Source: Atherinomorus stipes
Lineage: Eukaryota; Chordata; Actinopteri; Atheriniformes; Atherinidae
Direction of reading: 5' to 3'
Assembly: GCA_023101725.1 (NCBI GenBank)
Contig: JALJCO010010304.1
Location: 62,001 to 126,000, forward strand
Length of the DNA stretch: 64,000 bases
This document shows, in pieces, positions 20,833 through 32,159 of the stretch. The position numbers and the translations under genes are program-made. Each line of letters begins with the position of its first letter. The first letter of the stretch is position 1. A model generated the notes under the pieces. That model was not told where the DNA came from. It was given only the letters and a program-made list of their open reading frames with translations, and did not search any database.

Positions 20833-20992
20833 TTAAAGGGATAGTTCAGGTTTTTGGACATGAAGTTGTGTGAAATATTCACCGTCTGTAGCTCTGATGC
20901 AACAGTGTCTCTACTGTCTCCGAGCCTCCTGCTCTGAGAAATGGCCGGTAATGTACCAGAGAAAAATAGTTCTGAAGCTGTACAGGGCGCCT
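20833..20992 (+). mobile_element. End of a TTAA-type miniature element
   Basis: TTAA followed by AGGGATAGTTCAGGTTTTTG has the TTAA-AGG signature of several elements in this window. It runs into the left arm of the palindrome at 20993. The matching right terminus was not found. Confidence 0.45.
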
Positions 20993-22275
20993 TTCCCTAA
21001 AGGTACCTAAGTTAGAAAAAGTATGCAAGTGTTTTGTTAGACTATTGCAAGAATTTTAAAACATCCAGGAGTTGTGTCAGACCTTGATTTAAATTTGAAA
21101 TATTTTTTGGCTGTGATCACTCTGCCGCGTAGCTGCGCAAGCTGTTACCTGGAAACACAAATGAATGGGCCATATGCCAGGCTCCACTACTTCCTGAATT
21201 TCAGACAGCACCTTTGCTTCCTGTCTGTTGTGACTGGACGAACTGATTAACCCAGGTGTGTCTGACCTCAGTAACTGGCCAGACACACCTGTAGTAATTA
21301 GTTCAACCAGTAATGAAAGACAGGAAGCAAAGGTGCTGTCTGAAGTTCAGGAAGTAGTGGAGCCGGGCATATAGCCCATTGGGGCTATGCCTCGAAAACT
21401 TTATTAGCTGTTTACAACACAGAACAAATACTGGGTAGCCTATTATGAATGAGGAAAACTATGTCAGACTATGACAGTGATGATGATTTGCCCCTTTGCC
21501 CCTTTACCAAGGCCTATTTTTTATGAACCAGAGTACACTGATGTACCTAGAGCTACCTAGAGCTGTTAACACCACCCTACTCTTGCTTTGCCTTTACTCC
21601 GTCAGAGTTTACGTCTCATTATGAATTAGAAAATGCTACACAAGGACAGATTAAATACATCTGACTATTCAAAACATTAGTGGCAGTCAGAGTGGACCAC
21701 TTGTAAGCTTTTATTTCCAGGAAGTCCAACTGTTGTGTGAGAAAGTGCAATCCTCATATTTTTAAGAAAAAAATCGTAGTATTTGTTAAATAATCAACAT
21801 TTCTGGTTTACTCCAGAAAAGCTTGCAGAGGTCAGGCAATTAATCAGAGGCAAACTGCTCTTCGACATGTAGCGTCGTCTTATTTAAAATCAGGTCTAAA
21901 CTCAGACGGAGTAAAGGCAAAGCACGGGTAGGGCGGAGTAAACAGCTCTGGGTACATCAGTGTACCCTGGTTCATAAAGATAACCTCTTGGGAAAGGGGT
22001 AAAGGGCAAATCATTGTCACTTTCATAGTCTGACATAGTTTTCTTCATTCATAATAGGCTACCCAGTATTTGTTCTGTGTAGTAAACAGCTAATAAAGTT
22101 TGTGAGGCGCGGTCCCAATTGATCTCTGTTTCCAGGTAACGGCTTGCACAGCTACGTGGCAGATAGCAGTCAAACAATAGTCCGAATGTAAATCAAGGTC
22201 TGACATGAGGCTGGCATGTTTTGAAGTTCTTGAAACAGTCTAACAAAATACATGCTTCCTTTTTCTAGCTTAAAA
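20993..22275. repeat. Large foldback repeat with arms of about 400 bp
   Basis: The left arm (20993-21635) and right arm (21880-22275) are inverted copies. Examples are CTGGAAACA near 21150 against TGTTTCCAG near 22130, and AACAAATACTGGGTAGCCTA (21425) against its complement at about 22060. The block GTACACTGATGTACC near 21535 pairs with 21945-21965. A spacer of about 240 bp separates the arms. The left arm is lengthened by a second palindrome inserted at about 21160-21382. Confidence 0.9.
21160..21382. mobile_element. Palindromic element nested in the foldback left arm
   Basis: The ends ATGGGCCATATGCCAGGCTC and GAGCCGGGCATATAGCCCAT pair, followed inward by CACTACTTCCTGAA and its complement, then GACAGCACCTTTGCTTCCTG and its complement, with CAGGTGTGTCTG at the centre. 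The right arm of the host palindrome lacks it, so it inserted after the palindrome formed. Confidence 0.85.
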
Positions 22276-22349
22276 ACCTTTGGTGAACAGTGTCGTCTGA
22301 TTGCTTTATTCTGTTGAACAGTTTTGCTTTACCAAGTGGAGCTTTATGA
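22276..22349. other. Short spacer
   Basis: Nothing identified. Confidence 0.3.
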
Positions 22350-23700
22350 ACATAAGGCTCCACTTGATATCATGTTTATTCATTTTATTTCTTTAATTAA
22401 ACATTTGTCTATTACACCATTCCATATCATACTGCTGGGCCTGACAAGGGAGAAATGAAAGTTAACAGAGGTAATGATAGAAAGTGAAACAGAGAGAAAG
22501 GAGTAAGGAAGAGGAAGAGAGAGAGGAGAGAAAACATGAATCCACTTACACAGTTCACTGGTACATCTGTACAGAAATCCCTAAACAACATTCCAAGGTC
22601 TCTGTCGGAAAACAAAACAAGCAATCCCCTACAGGAGGACCTGCAGGTGGCTTAAATATCCTCAGATCGTACAAACACACGCAGAACTACTCAGAGAAGA
22701 GGTACAACCTAGTCATCGCAATGGGAAGCAGTGTCACAGTGTCAACATGCATAATAAAGGGTGCTCCGTGGTGATACAGTCATGCAGATGCAGCCTCGTC
22801 TCTGCAAGGAGGAGGAAGCCCGCAAGGCTCACGACCCAGGCCCCCAGCAGCCACCCAGAGGCCCAGATCCCAGCTACCCCCCCCCAAAAGAGCGGACATG
22901 CATCCCCCGAAGCGCGGCCGGAGCCCCCCGCGGTCTGGGGGCCCAGGCCCCAGCGGACCAAGACCAGCAGCTGCCGACCCCACCGGGTGCCCCCCGGAGC
23001 AGAGACAGCGCCGGGCCCAGGGCCCAAGCGCCCAGGAGCAGCCAACCCCCCCCCCGACCCGGGTGGCCCAACTGAAACCCAGGAGGATCGGACCCCCCAG
23101 ACGACACCCCCCCAGGGCAGGCCAGCCCCCACCCCAACGTCCCTGCCCCACACACCTGACACCAGGGCGCCACCACCTCTACCACCCCCTACCCCGCCAC
23201 CACGCTCTCACACACACTCCCCACACACCTACCCCAACACTAGGGCTGAAAGATGTATCGTCACCGCATCAACATCGAGACACGGACACCCAAGACATCA
23301 ACACCGCAAGAGCAACCACACAAAGATACAGATCCCCCCCGCGCCCGCCCCGCATACAAAGCCCCGGAAGCCACAAACAAAACCGCACCCCCCACCAAAG
23401 CGCCCGGCCCCCAACCAACCCGCAGCCACACCGCACCACATCGACACCGAGATGCCCGGCACGAATACCGAGATACGAACCTCCGCCCACACCGCCCAGC
23501 CCTACCCAACACCTCCGTGTTACAGTACATACTCACACACACATTATATGCTTCCACTCTCATGTCTGGGATCACTTTCACGTTGAATACAATGAGAAAA
23601 CTTTGGACCAGTCGTGTGTTTCTGAGATTCACCTGTGCACTAGTCCTGGTCTGTGGTTCATCACTTCATTCAACCATCTGAATACTGCTTCAGAGTGACA
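22350..23700. repeat. C-rich dispersed repeat family 2, copy 1
   Basis: From about 22350 the sequence matches 63385-64000 in the same orientation at roughly 90 percent by eye. The shared part runs from GGCTCC-CTTGATATC through GTTTATTCATTTTATTTC, a GA-rich tract (22480-22535), CCACTTACACAGTTCACTGG and CAGCAGCCACCCAGAGG. Read on the minus strand the left end would be a 3-prime terminus with AATAAAATGAATAAAC, so the element may be transcribed leftwards. It has no recognisable protein. The right limit is uncertain. Confidence 0.75.
22840..23520. repeat. C-rich low-complexity tract (G-rich minus strand)
   Basis: The plus strand is dominated by CCCC runs and CACACC-type repeats. The minus strand has many GGGG runs close enough to form quadruplexes. 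Long overlapping open frames on both strands here are a by-product of composition. Confidence 0.85.
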
Positions 23701-23734
23701 GCGACGCACACATTACTGCCTGAGAGCAGGCTTC

Positions 23735-23870
23735 CGTTGTTGTGTATGTGTCTATGAGTGTGTATGTGCATGCATGGACATCTGAAGATGTGTGTGTCTG
23801 CATCTGTGTGCGGTTGGTTAACTTGTGTTCATGCCAGTGTGCTTTTGTGTCAGCATGTGTACAGCCCGGC
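23735..23870. repeat. Degenerate TG-rich simple repeat
   Basis: Interrupted GTGTATGTGT and TGTGTGTCTGCATC runs. Confidence 0.7.
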
Positions 23871-24490
23871 CTGCTTGGGGAATCTCTTCCCTGCAGTGAC
23901 AGGCTGCGCATTTTATGTCTTATTCATCAACAGGTATGAGAGGAAGGAACACAGAGGAAAACTGGTCACACACACAGGTTGTGTATCCTGTTGGCTGCAA
24001 TGGCTGTGTGATGTAAATTTCTACATCTTCACCAGTCCGTGCTAATCCACAGGGTCTGTGGCTGACTGCATGCAGTGCAAATATTTGTAAGTGTGCAGAC
24101 TGAGTACACCGACTATGCGTGCACAGGGACTGATCTGCATTTAGGAGGAAGGAAGAATAGAAGCAGAGGAATGTGGGCGCTTGCTTTGATCAGAAACTTG
24201 ATCATGCTCACAGTCCTGTATAATACTGTCATTACCTTCATGGCTGTGCATAGGCTGTGCATAGGCTACGCTGTGTCACAGAGCAGCTAGCTTACAGGAC
24301 CAAATGCTTGTTGGTACAATCCAAACCAGATACTGAGAGCACACATTCATCTTTAAAATGTCTTATTCTCTGTCTTATAGGGCTGTCCAATATAATCTGC
24401 CTACTGATATTATCTGTCGATATCAGCATTAAAATGTGATATTGGAACATTTTTTGCTAATGAAATATCACAAGATCTTGTTCCATTAGC
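23871..24490. other. Spacer with hAT-like end at about 24379
   Basis: GGGCTGTCCAATATAATCTG at 24381 resembles the left end of a hAT family whose right side may be the GATATCC/CGATATC-rich sequence at 25440-25500. Decay prevents pairing of exact ends. Confidence 0.35.
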
Positions 24491-24498
24491 ATTGGTCC

Positions 24499-25144
24499 TA
24501 GGGATGGGCAATACCAACATTTTTCCTGTCAATATGATACTGTAGTAGTAGTTTATGGTACTTTTTTTTTATGGCTACCAATACCGATACCAACACTCTT
24601 AAAATGACATGATTGTACAGTTTGCATAAATACGTTGAATGTCAGGTCAATTTTAGATGTAAGTACAACTTGAGAACAGAAGTACTGGGGAATCATGCTT
24701 TTAAAACTTCAATAAATTATATTGCTGGAGAAATTAAACAAAAAAAAGATTAAAACGTCATTCAATTATCAAATCATTTAAGTACAGGTTAAGATTATTT
24801 ACATTTATTCGGTGGAAAATGTTTAAATATAAAATTTTGTAGTAATATTATGAAATTACCAAAACATAATGTTCAGTGACCTGCATTAAAGTACTGAAAG
24901 ATACCAAAACATCATCGTCATCACTAACAGCATCATGACATCTGATAAGCTACCACCATCATGTGATACAGAAGCTGGAATCTGGCTGCTTTCACATCAC
25001 TGCAGTGCCTAAAACTCGCAGTAATGAAAACAAATGGCATGTTTTGTATCTGTACAGTGGTATCACGATACTCAAAAGAGTATCGATTCCGATACTGGCT
25101 GGTATCAAAGTATCAACTCTGGGGTATCGATATGTCCATCCCTA
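24499..25144. mobile_element. hAT miniature element, 8-bp duplication ATTGGTCC
   Basis: The inverted ends TAGGGATGGGCAATACCAAC and GTATCGATATGTCCATCCCT-A enclose 646 bp. Exact ATTGGTCC duplications flank it (24491-24498 and 25145-25152). Both subterminal parts are rich in CGATAC/GTATCG motifs, as is common for this type of fish hAT. Non-coding. Confidence 0.95.
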
Positions 25145-25354
25145 ATTGGTCCAGCATGTATAAAAGCTGCTGTTATTGTAAAAGTACTTCATATCCCAGC
25201 ATTCCTTTCAGAGTCATGTGACTAGGTGCAGATGCTGCTGCTACAGACTGATTTGCTTTGAAGCTTCTTACGTCTGGTTTTAAGTTGAAACATTAGAATT
25301 AGCCACATGTTGGCTAATACCTGCTAGTATCTGATATCTGGCAGCCAGATGTCC

Positions 25355-25618
25355 AAAACGAACTCCTCTGGCTGAGTTAAGGCTATATAGGGATCTTTGC
25401 TCTTGGAGCAGAATTGGGGATGTTAAATATTGGCTTTTTTACCGATATCCAATATTGCCCATTTCTGAAATTCCGATATCGGATATCAACCGATACCAAT
25501 ACTGTATATGCAGAGAACTGTGAAGTTGTATCTCTCATATTCTGAGAGATACAACTATATTCTACTCTGAGAGCAAAGATCCCAAAATATCCTCAACTCA
25601 GCCAGAGAAGTTAATTTT
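25355..25618. repeat. Inverted repeat with arms of about 58 bp
   Basis: AACTCCTCTGGCTGAGTTAA (25362 on, with GGGATCTTTGCTCT) pairs with AGAGCAAAGATCCC and AACTCAGCCAGAGAAGTT at 25568-25615. The loop carries ATATC-rich sequence. Confidence 0.8.
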
Positions 25619-25645
25619 GATATCTTTAAACATTATCATGTTTAA

Positions 25646-25765
25646 AGAACCAGTCTGAGATGATTCATGCTTCATGACATGGTGCATTATCCTGCTGGAA
25701 GTAGCCATTAGAAGATGCTACACTGTGGTCATAAAGGGATGGACATGGTCAGCAACATCGGGGTT
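25646..25765 (-). pseudogene. Tc1 transposase fragment
   Basis: 120 bp match the Tc1 copies at 17190-17280 and 35450-35530 (shared GTGCATTATCCTGCTGGAAG, ATAAAGGGATGGACATGGTC). It covers the codons for the second catalytic aspartate region (QQDNAPCH type) on the minus strand. Confidence 0.85.
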
Positions 25766-25954
25766 CCATTGATGCTGGCTTTTTATACCGTAGTTGCCAA
25801 TTCATATCAGCTGTTCTGGAACTGAAACTCGGAGCTTCCTATCTCAGACTATCAACTCAGAGTTCGGGGTTACTCTCGGAGTTTGTTGAACCTGCTTTGT
25901 GAAACGCGAGATTCAGGTGTGAAAAATGAGGGTCGTCTCCAAGACGTGCAGGGC

Positions 25955-26106
25955 AGTGGCTGAGGACTGGAGTTGGGCAACACTGCAGTAGCCAATCAAG
26001 CTCTGCACAATGACTCACAACATGAGTCAGGTGTGTCGGAGCAGGGAGGCATTGAAAACCTGCAGGATTGTGGCCCTTGCAGAACTGAACTGAGTAGCCC
26101 TGCCAC
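25955..26106. mobile_element. Family-1 hAT miniature element, decayed
   Basis: It contains GGACTGGAGTTGGGCAACAC at the left, GTCAGGTGTGTCGGAGCAGG, and AACCTGCAGGATTGTGGCCC near the right, all family-1 blocks. Confidence 0.75.
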
Positions 26107-28494
26107 AGTCTGTAGTCATTTGATGCAGAAGGTGGAGTTTAACATGAAAGACCAAATATAACCTGATAAAATACAAATTTGTAAAAGATTCGGAAAAAAT
26201 GAAAAAGACAGTTGTAAACATATAAATAGAGTCTATGTAGCAGCAGCAGTTATATCCATGTGTAAAAGGACTGTTTCTTACAATTTCCTCTGACTTTTCT
26301 GTAAATATACAGATTTTTCTGCGTGTTAAGCGCCTGAACATCACCTTCCTGTACACTGTTGAACTTTCTCCTTTCAACCTGCAGCCATCTTCAGCTTTTC
26401 CAAACATCAGTGATATTTACACAAGGTCTGTCAAACAGGTTTAAAACAACGTGTTCACTGATCAGTCCTGACGTAACCTTTCTGTGATCCACAAACGTGA
26501 ACTCACACTCACACACAGCCATGCTTCCCTCATTTCAGAAGAATTTATGCTAATTCAGGTTCATGCTGTGAAACTTCTCACAGCCACGGCTGGATGGGGA
26601 TTTGTTGTAAAACTTTCTGTAACCTTCATTTAGTGCTCAGCCTGCCTGGTGATATATAGATTAACAATATAGATTTTTGGTTTTTCCTTTTCGTCTCCAA
26701 GCGTAAGAAGTTAGGCATATGGTAGCATGAATAGATCAAATAATCACAAACCAAACACATTCATGTACATACACACTTCGGGTCCTCCCCTCTGGCTTTG
26801 ACCTTCTTCTCAGTGGTGCAGGGGTTAATTCATGTGTGTTGTTCCTCAAGGCAAACACATGGCAGCTTAGAGGGTGCGCAGGTTTCCCTCCTCTCTGTGG
26901 ATTTTTACCTACAGCTCAATGGCTCACACACCACTGGCTGCTTGCTTTAAATAAGCAAATGTTCATTCACCTCAAAGTAAAGGTGAAATAAAAGCTTTTC
27001 TTTTATCTTAACGTTTAAAAAGGAGCAGGATTGTTCTTCGAGGAATCTCACATCCATTTTGTTGGGAGATAATGATGTAGTTGTAATTATATACATGTCC
27101 TAATGAACAAAACCGCAATGTGTGATCCAGTGTGAGTTAAATGTCTTCAGTGTTTAAATCCATGATTAGTATCCTGCCAGAAAGTGTGAAAATGAGCTGT
27201 TTTCACACATTTTCAGTGTATATTTGTCAAGGAGCACTTTTTTTTCCCCACACAAGAGGTGAAATGCTATTCAATTCTTATTATGAATATAAGGAGAAAT
27301 TTCACGCCTCTTTCTTTCCAATCAGAAAAGCTCTGACAGCACGTTCACATGTTATACATCCAAAATGAAAACAGAGGAAATGCTTCTTCTGCTATCACTA
27401 CGGTGCTCGTATCAAAGGGATAGCAAATTATTCATATGAATTCAATTTATATCTGTGAATCCAAAAAGCATAATCACAATGAGAGAGAAATACATCTTGA
27501 TGGATAAACATTCACACCCAGAAGAGGAAAACCAGTTTCTTTATTTTTGCGCATCTTGTAACAGAACATGTTTTTAGGTGATTAAAGTGCTGGAACATGT
27601 GACAAACAGGTGTTGCCCATGCGTGTCTCATTACATTGATCATCCAAAGTGATAAACAGTGCTGTCTTCTCTCAGTTTGGTTGAAGTTGATCAGAATGCA
27701 TTTATAGTTAGATTTGTAATTAACATGAGAACTGGAGCTGCTGTGAAGCTGAGAGAAAATGGGAAATCAATCAGTCATTAACACACCTGAATGTTCCTCA
27801 CCATTACACTGCTTAAACTTAATGTTGTATAGAGGCCCTCGCACCTGTTGATGCTCAGATAATCAAGTGCACTGATGAGCAGCATCTGGTGGCCACTTAC
27901 CTCCTAATCCCTACAGAAACAGTAAAGGTGGACAGATTTTAATGCACTGTTTCTGCATGTCAGACCAGTTTAATATGGGATGTTACATGTGTTGTTAATC
28001 ATTAGCTGCGTTGAGAAAAATAAGAGCTATATTTCCTAAATTTCGAGAATGTACAACTGCAATATGCATGTGTTTCCGGTGAACACATGAGGAGCTCAAA
28101 CCATATCCACATGTTGTCCAGAAATTAACTCAGGTCGTTGAATTACAGTGAATTTCAGATTTTTCGTGTGGGCCCAAATGTGATGGTAAAACTTCCCCCA
28201 TCACTCTGATTCCACAGTTAATGCTTGTAAATGATCATAATCATCATGATTAGGAAGGAAAGACTGGGTTTTGCCCCACTTCGTCATGCCTGACGAGGTG
28301 TAAATGTGAAAAAAATTTTCCATGACACTTTTGTGAACAAACTGCCTCATGAAAGCATAAAAAAACATTTTGTGTTATTTGAGATTTTTCTTTTTTTTTT
28401 TTTTTTACATGTAAGCGCTTCCATTACCAGTTTGTAACTGCAATGTTTAGGTGTTTCAAAGTTTGAGGTGTAATAGAAATACGGCTTTTTAAGG
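26107..28494. other. Spacer, nothing identified
   Basis: AT-rich sequence with scattered short frames and a T tract at 28387-28408. No family motif, tRNA or paired ends found. Confidence 0.4.
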
Positions 28495-28495
28495 C

Positions 28496-28640
28496 AGGGG
28501 TGTCCAAAGCTGGCCCCTTCAGGGCCCTGCCCTGCAGGTTTTGGATGTTTTCTGCTGCAGCACACTGAATCAAAGTGATGGCTCAACATGCTTGGGCAGA
28601 ACTTGACAACAAGCCTGATGTCTGAGTGGATAACAATAAG
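28496..28640. mobile_element. Family-1 hAT miniature element, 5-prime part
   Basis: AGGGGTGTCCAAAGCTGGCC and CCTGCCCTGCAGGTTTTGGA match the family-1 left half. The right half is lost. Confidence 0.7.
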
Positions 28641-28720
28641 CGAGTGTGAGAACTGAGACACAACAAAAATCTGACGTGAACATATCTGAAGCTGAAATAA
28701 ACCCAGGACCGAGGCATTAA

Positions 28721-29385
28721 AGGTTGAATATGGAACATTTTTGTTAAAAGCTATATTTTTTCAAAAATAATACCTCCACAGGTCGTTTGGGGGTGTACAG
28801 AATGAAAGTACAACATTTCCCAGAAAAATTATATTTAGCCTAAAAATAATTATAAAATAATTTTTTACGGGTTCGATAATGGCATTTTATTTACGTCTAT
28901 AAGCCAATACACGCTGCCATTGCGGGTTGCCATATACGATCTCTGTGTGGAAACAATATTTCGGTCATAGTCAGGCTGGTACAGGGGAAAACCGTGGAGA
29001 CGACCAGTGAAGCAGCTGCTTCAGAGCCCTGGAGATATTGTTATCTGTTTCTGAGGAGGAGTGACCTGAGAAGAGCAAAACCTGGAGTAAATTTAGGTGA
29101 AGACTTCACTAAATGGACCCACATAAACGTTTTCCACGGAGTAAAACACTGAAATGGCGACTTTCCTGCTGGATCGGTAAGCTAGCTTGTTTGCTAACAT
29201 GGCTAACGTTAGCTGTCAGTTATAAACTCCTCTGCATTACTTGTTGGACATGCTGCAGGCTGTCGGTCACTTGCGTATCGGCAGCGAGCCTGGCATCCCA
29301 GCGGCTGGAGTTGTTTTTCTGCCATTGCAACTACAACCTAGACACACGTGATGTCGCTGTTCTGTCCGTATTCCATATTCAACCT
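28721..29385. mobile_element. TTAA-type miniature element
   Basis: TTAA on both sides (28717-28720 and 29386-29389) encloses ends AGGTTGAATATGGAA and TTCCATATTCAACCT, perfect inverted repeats of 15 bp. The interior (665 bp) is non-coding. The TTAA target implies a piggyBac- or Kolobok-type transposase acting in trans. Confidence 0.9.
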
Positions 29386-29416
29386 TTAAGTACAGGTGAA
29401 TATCAAGTACAGGTGA

Positions 29417-29572
29417 ATCACAGGGGAAGCACCGCGGAGAGTAGCAAAGGCAGCACGCATGTGCAGCATCCCCAACTTCCGTAAACAGGGTTGCTACTGG
29501 ACGCTGCGCATGCGTGCTGCCTTTGCTACTATCTGCGGTGCTTTGCCTATGATTCACCTGTACTCCCACGGC
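29417..29572. mobile_element. Palindromic foldback element beside the TTAA element
   Basis: Arms of about 54 bp: CAGGTGAATCACAGGGGAAG onwards pairs with the complement ending GATTCACCTGTA. Shared inner parts include AGTAGCAAAGGCAGCACGCA. The spacer is short (29470-29510). Confidence 0.85.
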
Positions 29573-29889
29573 ATATTGTTCCCTTATTGAATGCCTCCTA
29601 GTCAGTCCTTTGATGTCAAATCGGCTCCTCGGTTGTACTCGATCAGAATTTTTTTGCGGGTCACAAAACATAACCTGAAAAAAATCTCAAGTTAATTAGT
29701 TTACTTTCTCCAAGTGGTGCTAGTTTGAAACGCCAGATTACAGCAACTATGCTAAGCTAAGCTAAAGTCAGTGGTGCCAGATTCAGAGAATGACTGGGTT
29801 GGCTAGAAAACCCTTCTGCCCACTTGTCCCACTCAGGGGGCTGCGGGAGGAGGCTCAGTTTCCCCCAGGGGTGGCATATGCCTAAACCA
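29573..29889. other. Spacer, nothing identified
   Basis: No feature supported. Confidence 0.3.
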
Positions 29890-30483
29890 CAGGCTGTGTC
29901 CCAATCCGTGCACATGAGCACTTCAAACACTGTTTTTGAGTGTGTAGTGCACACATGGTGTCATTTAAGCCAAAAATTCAGTGCACTGAAAGTACCAGGA
30001 TGTTGCCCTAATCACGCCCAAAAATGCAGTGCAGAACGAAGCACACTACTCGCACTAAACTGACACCATGTTGCTGACGTAGAGGAAGAGGCGGGACTTT
30101 CGAACTGCTTTTAAAGCTGAATAACGGCGGTGAACAAAGTGGTGGCGACCCCTGCTGCATCGGAGGCGGTATTGTACTGATTTAAGTAACATTTATGAAA
30201 TGATTTAGAAATAATCACTAATGTATATTGTGGTATGCTACCAAGCTGTTCACTCCCTGATGACAGTAATGATCTGGTCGTGTGTTTGAGGCCGCGGTTA
30301 CACAGGCTCAGTAGAGTTAGCTCACATTAGCGGGCAATGCGAGTCCGTCACTTCCTGTAAGTGCAGTGCTCTGTTTGGGTCAGCATTAAGCAACAATAGT
30401 GTGCACTACAGACAAAGTACACAGTGCGCACTATGCCCTGAATTCCAGTGCACTCAGGATAGTGTGTGGATTGAGACATGGCC
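29890..30483. mobile_element. hAT-like miniature element (GGCTGTGTCCCAATCC ends)
   Basis: The left end GGCTGTGTCCCAATCCGTGC pairs with the right end GTGTGGATTGAGACATGGCC. Further internal pairing involves GTGCACTAC and GTGCACTCAGG blocks. Target duplication unclear. Confidence 0.65.
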
Positions 30484-30560
30484 ACAGTGCAACATGAGCT
30501 GCAGCACGCTGTTGGTGATGATGGTCATTCTAGGGTGGTGACTGGAATCAAGGCGAGTTA

Positions 30561-32152
30561 AGCCTGGTCTAAACTACACGAATTTAGCCCGATTTTGGCC
30601 CGACGGAGGCGTCGCAGACAGTCGCTCACTGTCGTGCACGATTCTGCGTCGTCGGGTCGCAGGACGTCGTGTCTTCGCTCCGTGTAATGTGACACAATCA
30701 GCGATTGGCGATTTGGCGTCTGCGACGCTCCACGACCACGACGCAGAAAGACTGGCGTGTCAGAATTTTTTGGTTTTGTCCGTGTAGTGTGACACGTCCC
30801 ACGACATGTCCCTTCATATTGACCAATAGGAGGACAGTGCGTCTTTCGCCTCTACCAGAGTGACGCTCAGGAGCGCCGGTACACAAACAACAGTGGAGGA
30901 AAGGAGGAGAGACGCAGTCCCGCTCCGGTGGAGCAGCCGAGCGATTTATGGAGCTGTGGCATCAGTTTACTCCAGAAAAAAAAGAAAAGAAAAGCAAGAC
31001 TGAGTGTGCCAAATTTATTTTCAACAGTGTTAAACCTCCACGAACATTCAAAAGGGTGTATCTCTCTTGAATAAAACATTACTTTATTAACTCGAAACAT
31101 AACCACACGATATGTGTGTTATCAGTAATAGTAATAGTCAACAGGAGTTTACAGCAGGTCCAAACGTGCACGAATGTGACGCTCTCAAATAAATCAATGA
31201 CAAAATCACAGAAAAATCACTTTGTTTAAATAAAAACACCGCAACATAACAGACATTGCGCTCAATGAGATGAGCAAATATGACACCCATGCGCGCTCGT
31301 GCACTCAGCCGTAACTATCCACTTTACGCGTGATCATCAAAGCTAATTAACCATCTGAACACACCTACTGGATGCAGAATAGACACAGCGATGCTGCTGT
31401 GCACTGCGCAGCTCTCAGTTTATCATGCGTGTGTGATTTCATGTGGTTGCCATGGTTTCCAGCGTGCGCTCTGAACTGATGGAGTTTAGTGAATGACGTG
31501 AGGACGCACCCGTATGCGTTCGTATAGAACAACACACTTTATTTCACTTTATGGCAGTTTTTTAAAAGTAGCGTCACTGGGTCGGCTGGACTTTACTCTC
31601 GTGGCAGCAGACTGTGGTCAGCCTGATGGTTTTGGCTTCGCTTGGCACTGGGCGTCGTGCGCGCGGTGCGTGATCCACCTGGTGGAAGTAACGGCGCTGA
31701 TCAGAGCCCAGTTTCTCTCTTTCAAAGCTCTTTTTCAAAGATGAGCAGCGAGTCTTTCTGTGCGCATCGTGGATTTAATCCTGTTTAGTTACAACTGAAA
31801 ACCCGCTCCACAGAACAACTGGAACAGGCAGAATACGCACAAACAGTTCATGTTGGTCACAATAATGGAGGGAACTGATGTCTCCGTCCACTTTCCACTT
31901 CATGAGTGATCCAAACAGTCAATTCAGACTCCAAACCAAGTGATTGATTGACAGCTGCTTGTCCCGCCTCCCGTTTCGTGTCGTCTTTTGCGACACCCCG
32001 CGACGATCAGACGGTTGTCTGTCTGGTGCAATCCTTGTAGTGTGACCACTCGCAAGTAACACGACACCGTACGATTTTATGACACAATTTCTGTTAATGT
32101 GACATATGACCATCGTGAACGACGGAAAAAGTCGTGTAGTTTGATCCTGGCT
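30561..32152. mobile_element. PIF/Harbinger-type element with TTA duplication
   Basis: The inverted ends AGCCTGGTCTAAACTACACG and GTCGTGTAGTTTGATCCTGG-CT are flanked by TTA (30558-30560 and 32153-32155). The left subterminal region is CG-rich with GTCGC/GCGAC repeats, echoed at 31980-32140. Of coding potential only ERFMELWHQFTPE (about 30935) is suggestive of a MADF/Myb-like start, so I call the element non-autonomous. Confidence 0.8.
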
Positions 32153-32159
32153 TTAGATA

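Noticed and set aside
22747..23698. Long overlapping proline-rich open frames (up to 279 codons) on both strands
   Set aside because: All frames are open because the sequence is C-rich low complexity. There is no family motif, and the second repeat copy (63800-64000) does not preserve a frame.
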